Assembly (NCBI GenBank): GCA_963691655.1
Contig: OY829328.1
Coordinates: forward strand, 69,506,400 to 69,570,399
Length of the DNA stretch: 64,000 bases
Direction: 5' to 3'
Source of the DNA: Toxonevra muliebris
Lineage: Eukaryota; Arthropoda; Insecta; Diptera; Pallopteridae
In this document: positions 11,758 to 21,665 of the stretch, piece by piece
Layout of the letters: each line of letters opens with the position of its first letter
Numbering within the stretch: the first letter of the stretch is position 1
Notes under the pieces: model-generated
Told to the model about the DNA's origin: nothing
Databases searched by the model: none
What the model saw: the letters and a program-made list of their open reading frames with translations, nothing else
Made by a program: the position numbers and the translations under genes

Positions 11758-11903
11758 AAGCCATGGAATTTTAATAAAAAAATGGGAAACGGTTTGGATT
11801 AAAGTTTGTTATTTTTGCCAAATTTTCTATTGCCATTTTGTAAAATTTTCGATTTTTGATAATTTTGTCCGACAAGAAAATGTTTTATTTGGATGGTCCT
11901 GAT

Positions 11904-12640
11904 TAGTGGTGATTCGATGTAAGGAAATACAAGTAAATACTCGATACCTTTCAGCCGATTCAGGTACTTTTTTAACCCGATGCTATACCATACGGATTTT
12001 CGTGATATCGGAAAAAAAGATACTCGATACTTTTGGAAAATATTTATTTCAGAAACTGAAATATTACTATACAATTTTTAAAATTGTGGATTGTTTTGCA
12101 ATATCTTACAGCAATCAATAATATATTTCAAAATGCTAATACAGAATTATTCAATATGCATATTCAAAATATTTCAGTCCATATTACAATATTCCAATGT
12201 ATGAAAATATTGCAGTACATTATTGAAGTTCTAGAATATACTGCGCCCATGCATGTAGAACATAATATATATTGAAACCTTTTCATTAAAATAAAATATT
12301 TTTAACAAATATGCTCTGTTAATTGATAGATTTTCTAACGATTTGCATCTAAACATAATAAATATTCACGCATTTTCAGTAGAAATATCTCAAAACCATG
12401 ATGTATAGGCGAAAAACTCGTGTTGAGTAGTATAAACTTCTGGTTCAACCATGTGGTATCACAATGGGCCGTTCTGGCCTGAGTGTGTTCCTCGACAGCC
12501 ACTTAAAGAAAAAACTGTAATTTATCTCTTTAAATGAGTATTCGATACAAGTACATATATTTTCGGTAGCATCGATACTTTTATTCGATACAAGTAATGA
12601 GTAAAAGTATCGATACTATGTGGGTAACGAATCAACACTA
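11904..12640. mobile_element. Nested non-autonomous hAT-like element
   Basis: Termini TAGTGGTGATTCG (11904) and CGAATCAACACTA (ending 12640) are inverted with 12 of 13 matches. They are flanked by GTCCTGAT (11896-11903) and GCCTTGAT (12641-12648), an eroded 8-bp duplication with six of eight matches; 8-bp duplications are typical of hAT elements. 'CGATACTTTT'-type words recur near both ends (11940-11970, 12010-12030, 12540-12615), a common subterminal-repeat layout. No transposase frame was found; short frames at 11906-12275 are Ile/Tyr-rich and unconvincing. Confidence 0.65.
12435..12495 (+). repeat. LINE 3'-UTR-like word within the hAT element
   Basis: GTGGTATCACAATGGGCC at about 12451 is the reverse complement of GGCCCATTGTGATAC at about 14661 and close to GGCCCATTGTGATGCCC at about 48603. 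The latter two lie in or near minus-strand LINE tails, so this is probably a third tail fragment on the + strand. Confidence 0.4.
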
Positions 12641-13239
12641 GCCTTGATGGGAGACACATTCGAAAATAAGCTCGATATTCTCCCAAAAGGAATTTTGAAG
12701 GAGGCACCTTATTGATTTAGGGAGCTTTTTACTGCAATGGAATACGGAAAATAGATTTTCCAAGTAGTCCAATAAATTCTGCAGAAGACATAACAATGTT
12801 GAGGATGACTCTGCGTCCATTTCAGCAGAAATACAGGGCTACATAGCAGTCAAGGGACAAGGACTGTAACCATGTCACACTTACATATACATATATGTTG
12901 AAAAACGCTGTCACTGCGACATGGAAATCCATTACTCAGGACAAATTTCGAACATCCTTGATATAAAGTATTCAAAATCACATTTTTGAGCTAATAACAA
13001 ATAAAGGAACTTCAACACATTGCTGAGTTAACCATTTTTTTATTTCATGTAAATTTTGAAATTATTTTATGCTTATTCTTTATGTGCGGCTATAGTTTTG
13101 CCCCAATAAAAAAGCCAAGATTGAATTAAGTTATTTTTAGTGGTCTTTCATAAAAATTTATTGGATTTATTCTACAACCTCTTAGAACCAATGAATGTAT
13201 TTAAATAAAGGTGCGGCTATACTTATGCACCATAGTGTA

Positions 13240-14570
13240 TTAATTTCTGTATTAATAAATATATGCAAAATTATCACTATACTAACTTGAGTCTACCCGA
13301 TCCAATAAATTTCGCTCTAGGGACATTAAGCCCCGTCGGAAAACTTAATGATTATGAATTTTTCATGTGCCCAGAACATATTTTGATTTTATTTCACTTG
13401 CCGCATATAAAAGATTTAATCCTAAATGTGAACATTCAAATATACAAAGACAACCACTGCTTGCTTTCAATTATATTAAAAAACAATTGATTTCCCAGGT
13501 CCATGTCTTTTCGTGATACTAAAATATTAAGGATCATGCGATATTCTGAGTCTCAAATCGTTTTAAATGTTAAATAGTAATTATTTAAATATTGTCATTA
13601 TAATTATTGAATTAATTTACAATCTTAAACAAATACATACACCAACAATCTATTTTATTAAAGCAGCAGTTTATAAACTTAAATTATACTACATCAACCT
13701 AACTAAAATTTTACATTTAAAAGTAATTACCTACATATGCTAATAATGATATTTAAATTGTGTGTTAATAATATCCACAGAGTTTGGTATATATGTACAA
13801 TATACAACTTAAGTGCCACACTTTAGCACAATCATAATAATAATAATAATTGTAATAATACCTCATGGATTAGTATTCAATTAGGTATACTTGAAAGACA
13901 TATGGTTAGTTACAAAGCACATAAATACATAGGTACATACATATGCACATACCTATGAATCTATTATACATGCGTATTTATTATTTACTTAATATTTGTA
14001 CTAGCCGGTCAATTTCATTGCAATAATATCTAACATAAACATTTTTGATATTTAAATTGTAATAATTATATTGAATATAACACAGGGCAGCATTTTTAAG
14101 AAAGATTCATGATTCAACTACACGGAGATAACGGGGTGAAAGCACTACCATAGCCGAGTAAGCCCCTAGTGGGTATTGTATGAAATAATATAATAAATCG
14201 GAATCTTGTCTTCAAGAATTAATAATAAAATTTTACGGGGAATCTTTCCTTGGACCACTTAACCCATTAACTTCAATCCATATGGATATTTTTGGCTTTT
14301 CTTGTTGAAATTTCAGAAAAATCTCCTTTCTAAGGGCATTCAAGGGTTAAATTGTTACTCAAAAATATTTTATGGCAAATTTCATTAGGGGTCACTAAAG
14401 ACAAGAAACTCCTACGGGTTAATCCATTTTTTACTTTTAATCCATAAATGCTTTTCCATTAATTTTTGTATTTTTCTGGAACACTTTAACCCTTGAATAA
14501 CCTTTGAAAGAACAAAAGTCCTTTTTCAGATTCCAAAATACTACGCTGACTGCTTGCTGATTGAGACTAA
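13240..14570. other. AT-rich sequence with (AAT)n and TTAA-bounded words; no gene
   Basis: An (ATA)n tract lies at about 13836-13860. At 14336-14351 GCATTCAAGGGTTAA and at 14485-14499 TTAACCCTTGAATAA form an outward-facing inverted pair, reminiscent of piggyBac-type ends (CCC after TTAA) belonging to two neighbouring remnants. A 75-codon frame at 13263-13490 has no recognisable family. Confidence 0.5.
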
Positions 14571-14579
14571 TGATGTCTG

Positions 14580-15060
14580 TATCAATAGAATATGCCAGCA
14601 TCATGACAAGGTTATGTTAGGTTAAAACGGCTGCCTGCGAGTGCCACCACATTTCAACAAGGCCCATTGTGATACTATGTAAAAGGAGTTGAGCCCCTAT
14701 CCCTCTAATTCAGGCCATTTGAACCATTGAGTTCTTTTCAGGAAGCCAAGTCGGTGTCCGGTTTGGATACTAGTCAAGTTTTTAAGGTCATCGAAGACAA
14801 AGTTGTCTAGATGTTTCTTTCGTACGTGAATCAGAGCTGAACAGTTTCCCGTTCTTCCCCGTTGCTACAGCTCCTGCAGTGATTTCTATATGGAAGACCC
14901 AGTCTTGCATGTTTTCCAATGGGGCATTGCTCAGTAATCACCCAAGTCATAGTACTAATGAAGTGCCTTTTGGTATGTATCTGGTCGTTCGTCCGTCGAC
15001 TATCCAGCTTAGGCCAAATTAGCCTAGTAGTTTCGCAAGTGGTTTTCAGTGCCCACATTT
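14580..15060 (-). pseudogene. LINE ORF2 C-terminal domain and 3' UTR remnant
   Basis: The minus-strand frame from 15058 down to 14831 reads 'LDSRRTNDQIHTKRHFISTM' and then 'VITEQCPIGKHARLGLPYRN' and 'CRSCSNGEERETVQL'. This is the C-terminal region that follows RNase H in many non-LTR elements, with the Cys-x2-Cys start of a zinc-knuckle and an acidic 'EEETVxHLLCHC' region now broken. Below it, at about 14661, is a 3'-UTR word (GTATCACAATGGGCC on the minus strand) repeated elsewhere in the window. No intact frame remains. Confidence 0.7.
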
Positions 15061-15660
15061 CGTTAGTATGTTTTCAATGTTGCATTCAAGGCTAGACTTA
15101 GTTTACACGTTGCCATAAGGACGCCTATATACCACGGTTGCCAACCTTCCCAATTTCGGCGGGACAGTTTCGTTTTTGAAAGCTTTGTCCCTGTCCCGTT
15201 CTCAGACGCAACGGGACGCAAAATGTCCCGTTTTTTGACAACTTTATAAAAAAAATTTTTTTTTTAGAAATCTTTTAAAAATAATTTAAGTATAAATATT
15301 TTTCCTTTTGTAGCATAGACAAGCATCACATTTATTCAACTATATATTAATTTCCTACTGACTGTAATAAGATTTTTTCTTCTCCTTTTTACAATTTTTT
15401 TTTTGTGTGTATACAAAAATTTTTAGTGGTATTACACTCGATTACAAAAAAAAAAATTCTATAAGAAATCTCTTAAAAATAACTTTATTTTGAATATTTC
15501 TGTGAAATATAACTTTATTTTTATTTATCCGATGAGTACTTACTTAAAAGATGACATTTAGCTGCTTACAACGATATATAAATTAATAATATATCTTAAG
15601 AAATGCCGGAGTTAGAGTGCATAATATAAAGAAAATCGGAAAATTTTTTAAATTTATTAT
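15061..15660. other. AT-rich filler between two LINE pieces
   Basis: The segment separates an RT palm remnant (15665-15825) from a post-RNase-H remnant (14580-15060) of the same orientation, where thumb and RNase H should be. At 15136 'GGTTGCCAACCTTCCC' and an unusual set of 'GTCCCGTT' words (15175-15235) stand out from the AT-rich rest and look like the end of another mobile element. Boundaries are unclear. Confidence 0.4.
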
Positions 15661-15664
15661 ATAC

Positions 15665-15825
15665 TCCTTGTCATAAGTTCGGTTTTCTGCGGCTTGACAC
15701 TCAGTCCACACTTACCGGTCCAAGAATGCTTAGAGCAGATTGCATAACATCCCCTAGTGTGCTCGGGAATTTACCCGATATAGCAATGGCAATGTCGTCT
15801 GCATAGGCAATCATGACAATGACAA
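15665..15825 (-). pseudogene. LINE reverse-transcriptase palm (YADD) fragment
   Basis: The minus-strand frame gives 'VMIAYADDIAIAISGKFPST' followed by 'LGDVMQSALSILGP'. YADD is the catalytic motif C of reverse transcriptases, and the following 'GKF..TL...MQ.AL' pattern fits LINE RTs and parallels the RT at 60.4 kb. The frame then shifts into 'CGLSVKP'-like sequence. Probably part of the same dead element as 14580-15060, interrupted or deleted in between. Confidence 0.7.
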
Positions 15826-15839
15826 ACAAATGGCGATTC

Positions 15840-18375
15840 CAATATAGTTGTTGATTTGTCAAAAAACATACCCGATCTCCTCAAAATTGCATATTCAGAG
15901 GTTTTTTACGTTGCTGATCACAAGTCTACTAAAATTTTCAAAAAACAATAAAAAATATTTCTTTTTGAGTATTTTTTGTCGACCAGTTTTTATTATATTG
16001 CACTTTTACAAAAATTTTTTTCTTCATATTTCGATATATTTTCTGATTTCTTTTTTTATATATTTTTTTTATACTAAACTAGTACTTGAATCCCATGAAG
16101 ACCGTTTCTTGTTCTAAAGTTATTGGTTCACTTTGTAACGGAGCGTTGTAGGTGCTAATATTCATCAACCCCCTTTAACACTTGGACTTTGCTTTATAAT
16201 TAAGTAGGTTCCCTAGGCCAGTTGACCCCAAGTCGGACAAATCGCTTGAGAGTTTAATTATTTTTCATAAAAATAAAATGTTGAATATGAACAAGTAAAT
16301 GCAATATAATTTGCTGAATGTTAAAGGTGTTGACAGAAGAGTGAAAATAATTAATTTCAAATTAATCAATTCTAAAAAAAAATGTATTAGAATTAGTAAT
16401 TACATTATTACTATTGAACTATACATTGCACTGTCTTGCCTCCAAAAGCTGAATTCACTTAATGCCTACTGAATCCACTAAAATTTGAATACAGAAAAAA
16501 AATTCTCATATAAATCAATTTCCAATGCTTGTCTTGGCTACCTAATTGTATATACTACCACAAGCAAACATTTCTATTTATCCCACCAACAACAATAACT
16601 AACATTTATAAACAAAAAAATAGGTATATCGTGTTTCAAATAATCTAATTCAAATTTAAGCAAGTGCCCAGAGATATTGCATCTTTATATTTATCTCGTA
16701 ATGTGATTCCATTTAGGAGCGTGCCAATTTCCGAGACTGAATCTTGAATCAGAATCTGTTTAATTAAAATTAAATTTGAAATATTTTTCTTATACGATTG
16801 AATTAATTTGTTTATTTTTTTTTTATTGTTATTGAAATTGTTGTTGTTGTTTTTATTGTTTTGATTTGTTGCGTTCATATTTTTATAAATTCATAAATTG
16901 ACTTATTACAACCTCCAAAGCCCCGCCAAGTTTCTTCTTTTAGTTTTTTTTTTTTTAATTCAACTCAATTAATCTGCACGCGTTTGTTTTAATTATTCTA
17001 TAATAAAAGTTTTAATTTCTCACATGTTAATATACATATATACAAACATACATATTCATATTTTATTATGTGTATGTTTTCATTGTAATTAATAAATTAT
17101 AGTTAGATACAATAAAATATGCAAAAAAAAAAAAAATGTAGGAATAGCCTAGTGATAAATTTTTCACATCGCATTTTTTAGGCTTTTGATGATGTATCAT
17201 CATGCGTTTTTTAGATAATTGATAATGTTCGAAGTGTAAATCTTGTATCTTTAGCACGCTACGATCTATAATCTTAATTGCTAATTCAAATAATCTCACA
17301 TACACACATACAAACATACATTATTAAATTTTTGCAACTTTATGGACTTGACCTGTGCTATTTTTATACTGCATTGTTAATTTTATTCGTTTATTGACAT
17401 TGAGATGTGATTTTAAGCGAAGAATGCGATAACCAGATAAGTTTGATTCACCTAATTTTGAAATATATAAATTAATTATTCTAAATTTGCATATTTAAAA
17501 AGAAAGTGAGATTCGTTAATAGTTTTAATATACCGCTCATAAATGTGTTAAGATGTGAGCGTTGTGGTTTTTATGAGAGTATCACCGTTTTGGATATCGA
17601 CTGGAAGTTTTATGATAGTTTTTTATTGTGAGGAATTTGGTGTCTTCCTGATATGAAATTTGGTTTTAGTTTAAATAGTATAGTAGAGTTGGGCGTTGAG
17701 GCCGATTAAACTATCAAAATAAATATGTAATTTAAATACGAGGAATTTAAATTCTGCAAATGTGGGTAAAATTGCTTTGTCTAGGATAGTTCTGATTACT
17801 ACTGGTTTACAATTTTAGAAATTTTATAACGCATTGGAATGGTGACGCGATATTGATATAGGCCAATGTGTAACCATATTTATTAATGGCTATGTGTCCT
17901 ATTGGTCAGGGTCAGATTTAGAATTTTGAGGCCCTAGGAACAATATTTTAATTTTTGTATGTTTTTTATAATTATGCTTATTTCTGAAAGTTTTGAAGTT
18001 CTAAAGCTTTACAAAAGTAGTTATGAGATCATCAAAACTCACCAAATCGAGAAGGATATCGCTTTCCAAATTAAGCATCATCAGGTTGGTCAAAGCGATC
18101 TTGTTTCATACTCATTCGCAATCTGTTTTTGATGATCTTCAACTTTTAAAAAGAACTTTCTCCAATTAAGTTCGTCACTATCATCGATAAGTACATGCGA
18201 AGCGCTATTTCCGCATTGCAAAATATAGACTGAAAATTGTTTTGTCAAATTATACGATAAAGAAAAATTTCCATCGATTCTCCTACTTTCTTCTCACATT
18301 GTTTCATTGATTTAATCAACTTCTAAATCTTAAGAATAAAAATGGTGCTTTTTTTAACGACAAATCCTATACCAT
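15840..18375. other. AT-rich sequence without recognisable genes
   Basis: T-rich and A-rich homopolymer stretches, a TTG-rich tract at about 16835-16870 giving an Asn-rich antisense frame, and no coding signal. 'CAGGGTCAGATTTAGAATTTTGAGG' near 17907 resembles the ends of some hAT-type repeats, but no partner end was found. Confidence 0.55.
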
Positions 18376-18382
18376 ATAAAGG

Positions 18383-18665
18383 CATTACAGCAAAAAAAGA
18401 AGATTTTAGTTTGTCGAAGGTTAAGTTCTGGGGAAAAAGTTGGGCTTAGGTGGTTTTGACCTTCAATGACCTCAACTATTTTTTGATGGAGAATATTTTT
18501 TCCGAACAATGTTTATTATCTTTTCTCACAATTAAACTAGTACAAAGGAATTATAAAAAAAGATTTTGGTTTTTGAAGTGTTAATTTCTTAAAAAAAGTT
18601 GGACCTAGGTAATTTTGACCTTGGCTACTTACTGACCCAACTATTTTCGCTGGGGAACATTTTTA
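18383..18665 (+). repeat. Diverged direct duplication, ~166-bp period
   Basis: The segment from about 18383 ('GATTTTAGTTTGTCGAAGGTTAAGTT...GTTGGGCTTAGGT..TTTTGACCTT') recurs at about 18562 ('GATTTTGGTTTTTGAAGTGTTAATTT...GTTGGACCTAGGTAATTTTGACCTT'), followed in both by 'CAACTATTTT...TGG.GAA.ATTTTT'. It is two old tandem units with no coding sense. Confidence 0.6.
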
Positions 18666-19320
18666 CCAAAACCCATTAATAGGTTTCACGTTCGTTTACT
18701 CGGTATAGTCATATATCGAATAGTGGCTTCATATAACACCCAAAGGGTGGGTAAAGGAGATCGGTGGAGTGTTACAGTCAAAGTAATTTTTTTTTTCCTT
18801 CCATGATAAACAACTTTTTCTTAGCAATGAAACATGTACAAGGTAAAATAAAAAAAAAATTTATATTGGTCCGCGCTTACCAAAATTATGGGTTTCGGCC
18901 CCCATACCTCCATACCATTTCAGATGTGATTGAAAAATCTGAGTACAGGGTCGGATTCAGCAACTCCGAATTACCCTTAAAAAATTACCCATTCAAAATT
19001 TGAAATTTACTGTTGCACTGTGTTATTATTAAGCTAAAGTTTTCTCTTTCAAATATGTTTATAAAAGATAAGTGAATATGAAAAGCAAAAAAATTTAAGG
19101 AATCGTATTATCCAGTGGTTGTCTACAGCTCCGCTGCTATTTTTTTAACATTTCATAAAAAAGACACACAAATCAATATACGAGAAGCATTAAATTTGGT
19201 GTCATGATGGTGGAAGACCTAAGTAATCATAATTTCAAAGCTAAACGTTTTTATCAAGCCCCATTAGGCGTCAAAGGGTTAATCAAAGTGAGTACACATA
19301 TCCTCTGATCTACGGAAAAT
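18666..19320. other. No recognised gene
   Basis: A 79-codon frame at 18764-19003 contains no recognisable motif. 'CAGGGTCGGATTCAGCAACTCC' near 18947 and 'GGCGTCAAAGGGTTAA' near 19267 resemble transposon ends but lack visible partners. Confidence 0.5.
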
Positions 19321-19321
19321 G

Positions 19322-19632
19322 TTATAAGAGGCATTTCATGTGAAACGGACAACCAAAAAAAGTAAGGCTCTGAAATTCGTTGAAATTCGGCCTATTTAAA
19401 CCTGTAGAAAATATGAATGTGGGCAAACAATTTTTTTTTGTATTAAGTTTATTTGCCAAGTTATGGGTTTTTAAAGAATTGACGCAATTGAAAAAGTGAT
19501 TTTTAAAATTAAGCAAATTTACAATAAAATATTGAACATGGTAATTTAAATAGGAAATTTACTGTTCTTTTCAATTGTTCAAAAACATTTAAGAAACAAA
19601 AAATTATTTTTCAAAATTTAGCTTAAACTATT
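19322..19632. repeat. Left arm of a ~300-bp inverted repeat
   Basis: This arm is the diverged reverse complement of 20855-21245. Matching blocks in order are GGCATTTCATGTGAA, GAATGTG..CA, AGTTTATTTGCCAAGTTATG, GGTTTT.AAAGAATTGACG, AATTTAAATAGGAAATTTAC, TGTTCTTTT and TTTTTCAAAATTTAGCTTAA. Both arms give similar hypothetical peptides ('VNSLKTHNLANKL'), probably incidental. The arms bracket a palindrome, a piggyBac remnant and a tRNA-like sequence. Confidence 0.8.
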
Positions 19633-19786
19633 TAAATAATACCCTTAATATTTGAAAGTGGGATCTGCATTAGTTTAGGAGATACATGCATTAAAGTATA
19701 TAGCTACCACGTTCAGTGCAACACCTATATATCTATCTCCTAAACTTATATAGATTCCATTTTGAAATTGTAAGGGTATTATTTAA
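19631..19786. repeat. Palindromic MITE-like hairpin
   Basis: TTTAAATAATACCCTTA (19631) is answered by TAAGGGTATTATTTAA (19771-19786), and internally 'TTAGTTTAGGAGATACAT' by 'ATCTATCTCCTAAACTTA'. The whole 156 bp therefore folds into an imperfect hairpin with arms near 55-60 bases. Its right end coincides with a TTAA followed by CCCTCATCGG, the form of a piggyBac-type terminus. Confidence 0.7.
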
Positions 19787-20640
19787 CCCTCATCGGTCCC
19801 CTGTATCCAATATGATACAATTTCAATATATTCAATCAAATATCTTCTATAGTTATTATCCGATTCAAATAAAAAGAGGGCTCATGTAATTTTGAGGAGG
19901 AATATAACGCTATATAAAACAAGTAGTTGTAATATATGTGCGGCACTGTACAAAAAAAGTTACAAATCGGTCCTTGTGTATCCAATATGGTACATGTATG
20001 CATATTTATATAAATCGTGAAGAAAGTAATTTTTCATTAGCATCAGATGATGAAGATTTCGATTTTAATCTAAATGCAAGCAGCTTAGAAGAAGAAAGCA
20101 TGAGAAAGACAAGTGACATTGAAAATTTATAGCAAAATATCCGAGTTGAAATGACTGCTGACCCAAGCACTGCGTATTTATCAAAGGATAAAACAATACA
20201 ATATTCTTATGACCCAATCGATGTAAATGTTCAAGTTCCATATAGAAATAGTGCTGATATTGTCTCAGGTATGTATTTTGATCTATTTCTTTCCTTTCCT
20301 TTATTATATGCAATACATATAAAAATATGCGGTGCTTGATATGATTTGCTAGAATGTGTCTTATTTATACATTTGTAGGTCCAAGAATGAACGCTTACTC
20401 TAACATCGACACCTGTGCTTCTTTCTGCATTCTTATTGAAACGCAGTTATGGGACGATGATACAATGTCTCTCAAAAAATTCAAATTGATCCGCAATTGC
20501 ATTCGATTCGATGGTAAAACCAATAATTGAAAGTCATTCTAAAATGCCTACATCATCGCGCGCTCGAAAAATTGTTGAAAGACTGGGTTCGAATCTTAAT
20601 CTACAGCATTTGGAACCAAGACGAAAAACAGGTCGTTGTT
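19787..20640 (+). pseudogene. piggyBac-like transposase remnant with internal deletion
   Basis: Immediately right of TTAA (19783-19786) is CCCTCATCGG, a piggyBac-style left end. The coding remnant includes an acidic N-terminal region ('SDDEDFDFNLNASS', about 20044), an in-frame stop at about 20133, then 'YLSKDKTIQYSYDPI', matching the family's 'SKDGKxWxxxP' entry region. A possible intron (donor CAGGTATGT at about 20268, acceptor TTTGTAG at about 20381) leads to 'GPRMNAYSNIDT' and 'FKLIRNCIRFDGKT' (family: F..I...LRFDDK.TR). The frame then jumps to a C-terminal-like 'SSRARKIVERLG' and 'GRCFIC' (cysteine-rich tail). The three-Asp catalytic core is deleted. Confidence 0.6.
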
Positions 20641-20655
20641 TCATATGTATATAAC

Positions 20656-20727
20656 GACCTAGATAGTGTAGTGGTAGTGCACTAGACTTTCATCCGGGAG
20701 GATAGGGTTCGATTCCCGTCTTGGTCT
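20656..20727 (+). tRNA. tRNA-Glu-like pseudogene or SINE head
   Basis: The 72 bases have an acceptor pairing GACCTAG/CTTGGTC with one mismatch, a four-pair D stem (GTGT/GCAC), an A-box-like TAGTGTAGTGGT, a perfect B box GGTTCGATTCC, and an anticodon loop CTTTCAT placing TTC where tRNA-Glu has it. The anticodon stem no longer pairs and the T stem keeps only its three inner G-C pairs, so it is unlikely to be a working tRNA. A tRNA-derived SINE head is the main alternative. No terminator T-run follows directly. Confidence 0.55.
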
Positions 20728-20854
20728 GTTGGTTAATTCTTATAACCTTCTTATATTCTCTATCGATATGAAGTGTATGAAAGTGTACAAGTTCACCTTT
20801 TGGTAGGAAATGGCAAGGCAAAATCACCAATGTGATAAAAAAATTGCAAATACT

Positions 20855-21245
20855 TACTTTAAGCTAAATTTTGAAAAATAAATTTTATTTTTTTTTTAAA
20901 TGGTCGAAGTTATTAATATTCTGATTTTCAACATTTACTTCCGGTTTGGTGAATAAAAAAAAATTAATTTCCGGTTTGACTCTATAATTAAAAAGAACAG
21001 TAAATTTCCTATTTAAATTACCCTATTCAATATTTTATTGCAAATTTGTTTGATTCTAAAAATTACTTTTGAAAAATCTATATTTCAATTACGTCAATTC
21101 TTTGAAAACCCATAACTTGGCAAATAAACTTCATAGAAAAAAAAATTTTGTGTTCACATTCATATTTTCTAGAAGTTCGATTAGGCCGAATTTCAGAACT
21201 TTACATTTTTTTACGTTGTCCGCTTCACATGAAATGCTTCATAAG
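20855..21245. repeat. Right arm of the ~300-bp inverted repeat
   Basis: Reverse complement partner of 19322-19632, longer by about 70 bp because of an insertion around 20900-20985 that contains two 'TTTCCGGTTTG'-like words (20938, 20968). Its outer edge is CACATGAAATGCTTCATAA near 21245. Similarity stops abruptly outside, so the arms define the element's boundaries. Confidence 0.8.
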
Positions 21246-21665
21246 CTAAATATGAAGAGTTTTGGGCAATTGAGCATGACAGCTCTCATACAACACAAAT
21301 GCTTTTGTTTCGGTATATCTCCTCAACCATTTACATAACAGTATTGAGATTTGGTACATGAATTGAATAATAATGACAATGTCAACCACAGAAAAAAGGT
21401 GATTGGGTTTAGAAAAGTAGGGATGGGACCTCTCATATAACCTGAATTTTAATTATGGGATCTTTCAGCAATCATTTGTGGTACGACTCTAAGAAATATT
21501 TTTTGTCGATGGCATTCTGTGAGAGAAATACGGATATGTGTAGAGTAGTGGGCGTGGGCAATTCTAATTCGCATACAGTTCTAATGCTTTTTTAGATATA
21601 TCTCCAGAATTATTTACAGTGTAGCACTGAAATTTAGTACAAGGTCGTCGGGTAGAATTTAGATT
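21246..21665 (+). repeat. Two diverged copies of a ~280-bp unit
   Basis: 'TATCTCCTCAACCATTTACATAACAGTATTGAGATTTGGTACA' near 21317 recurs near 21597 as 'TATCTCCAGAATTATTTACAGTGTAGCACTGAAATTTAGTACA', with 'CAA.TGCTTTT' upstream of each. They look like old tandem or nested copies of one repeat. No coding sense. Confidence 0.5.

Larger units (their letters stand above)
11213..13237 (+). mobile_element. Tc1-like transposon with long IR/DR termini, hosting a nested hAT
   Basis: The left end (after TA 11211-11212) reads AACTATGGTGCAGAACAATG; the right end, reverse-complemented, reads CACTATGGTGCATAAGTATA and is followed by TA (13238-13239). Similarity runs inward about 160-200 bp: 'TGGTTCTAAGAG', 'AATTTTTATGAAAGA', 'ACTAAAAATAA' and 'CTATAG.CC' occur in both arms in the same order. 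The right arm has two similar sites, GTGCGGCTATACTTATGCAC (13211) and GTGCGGCTATAGTTTTGCCC (13084), about 127 bp apart, resembling the IR/DR layout of Tc1 relatives in which each arm has two transposase sites. Inside are a Tc1 DNA-binding-domain remnant and a nested hAT element. Confidence 0.75.
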
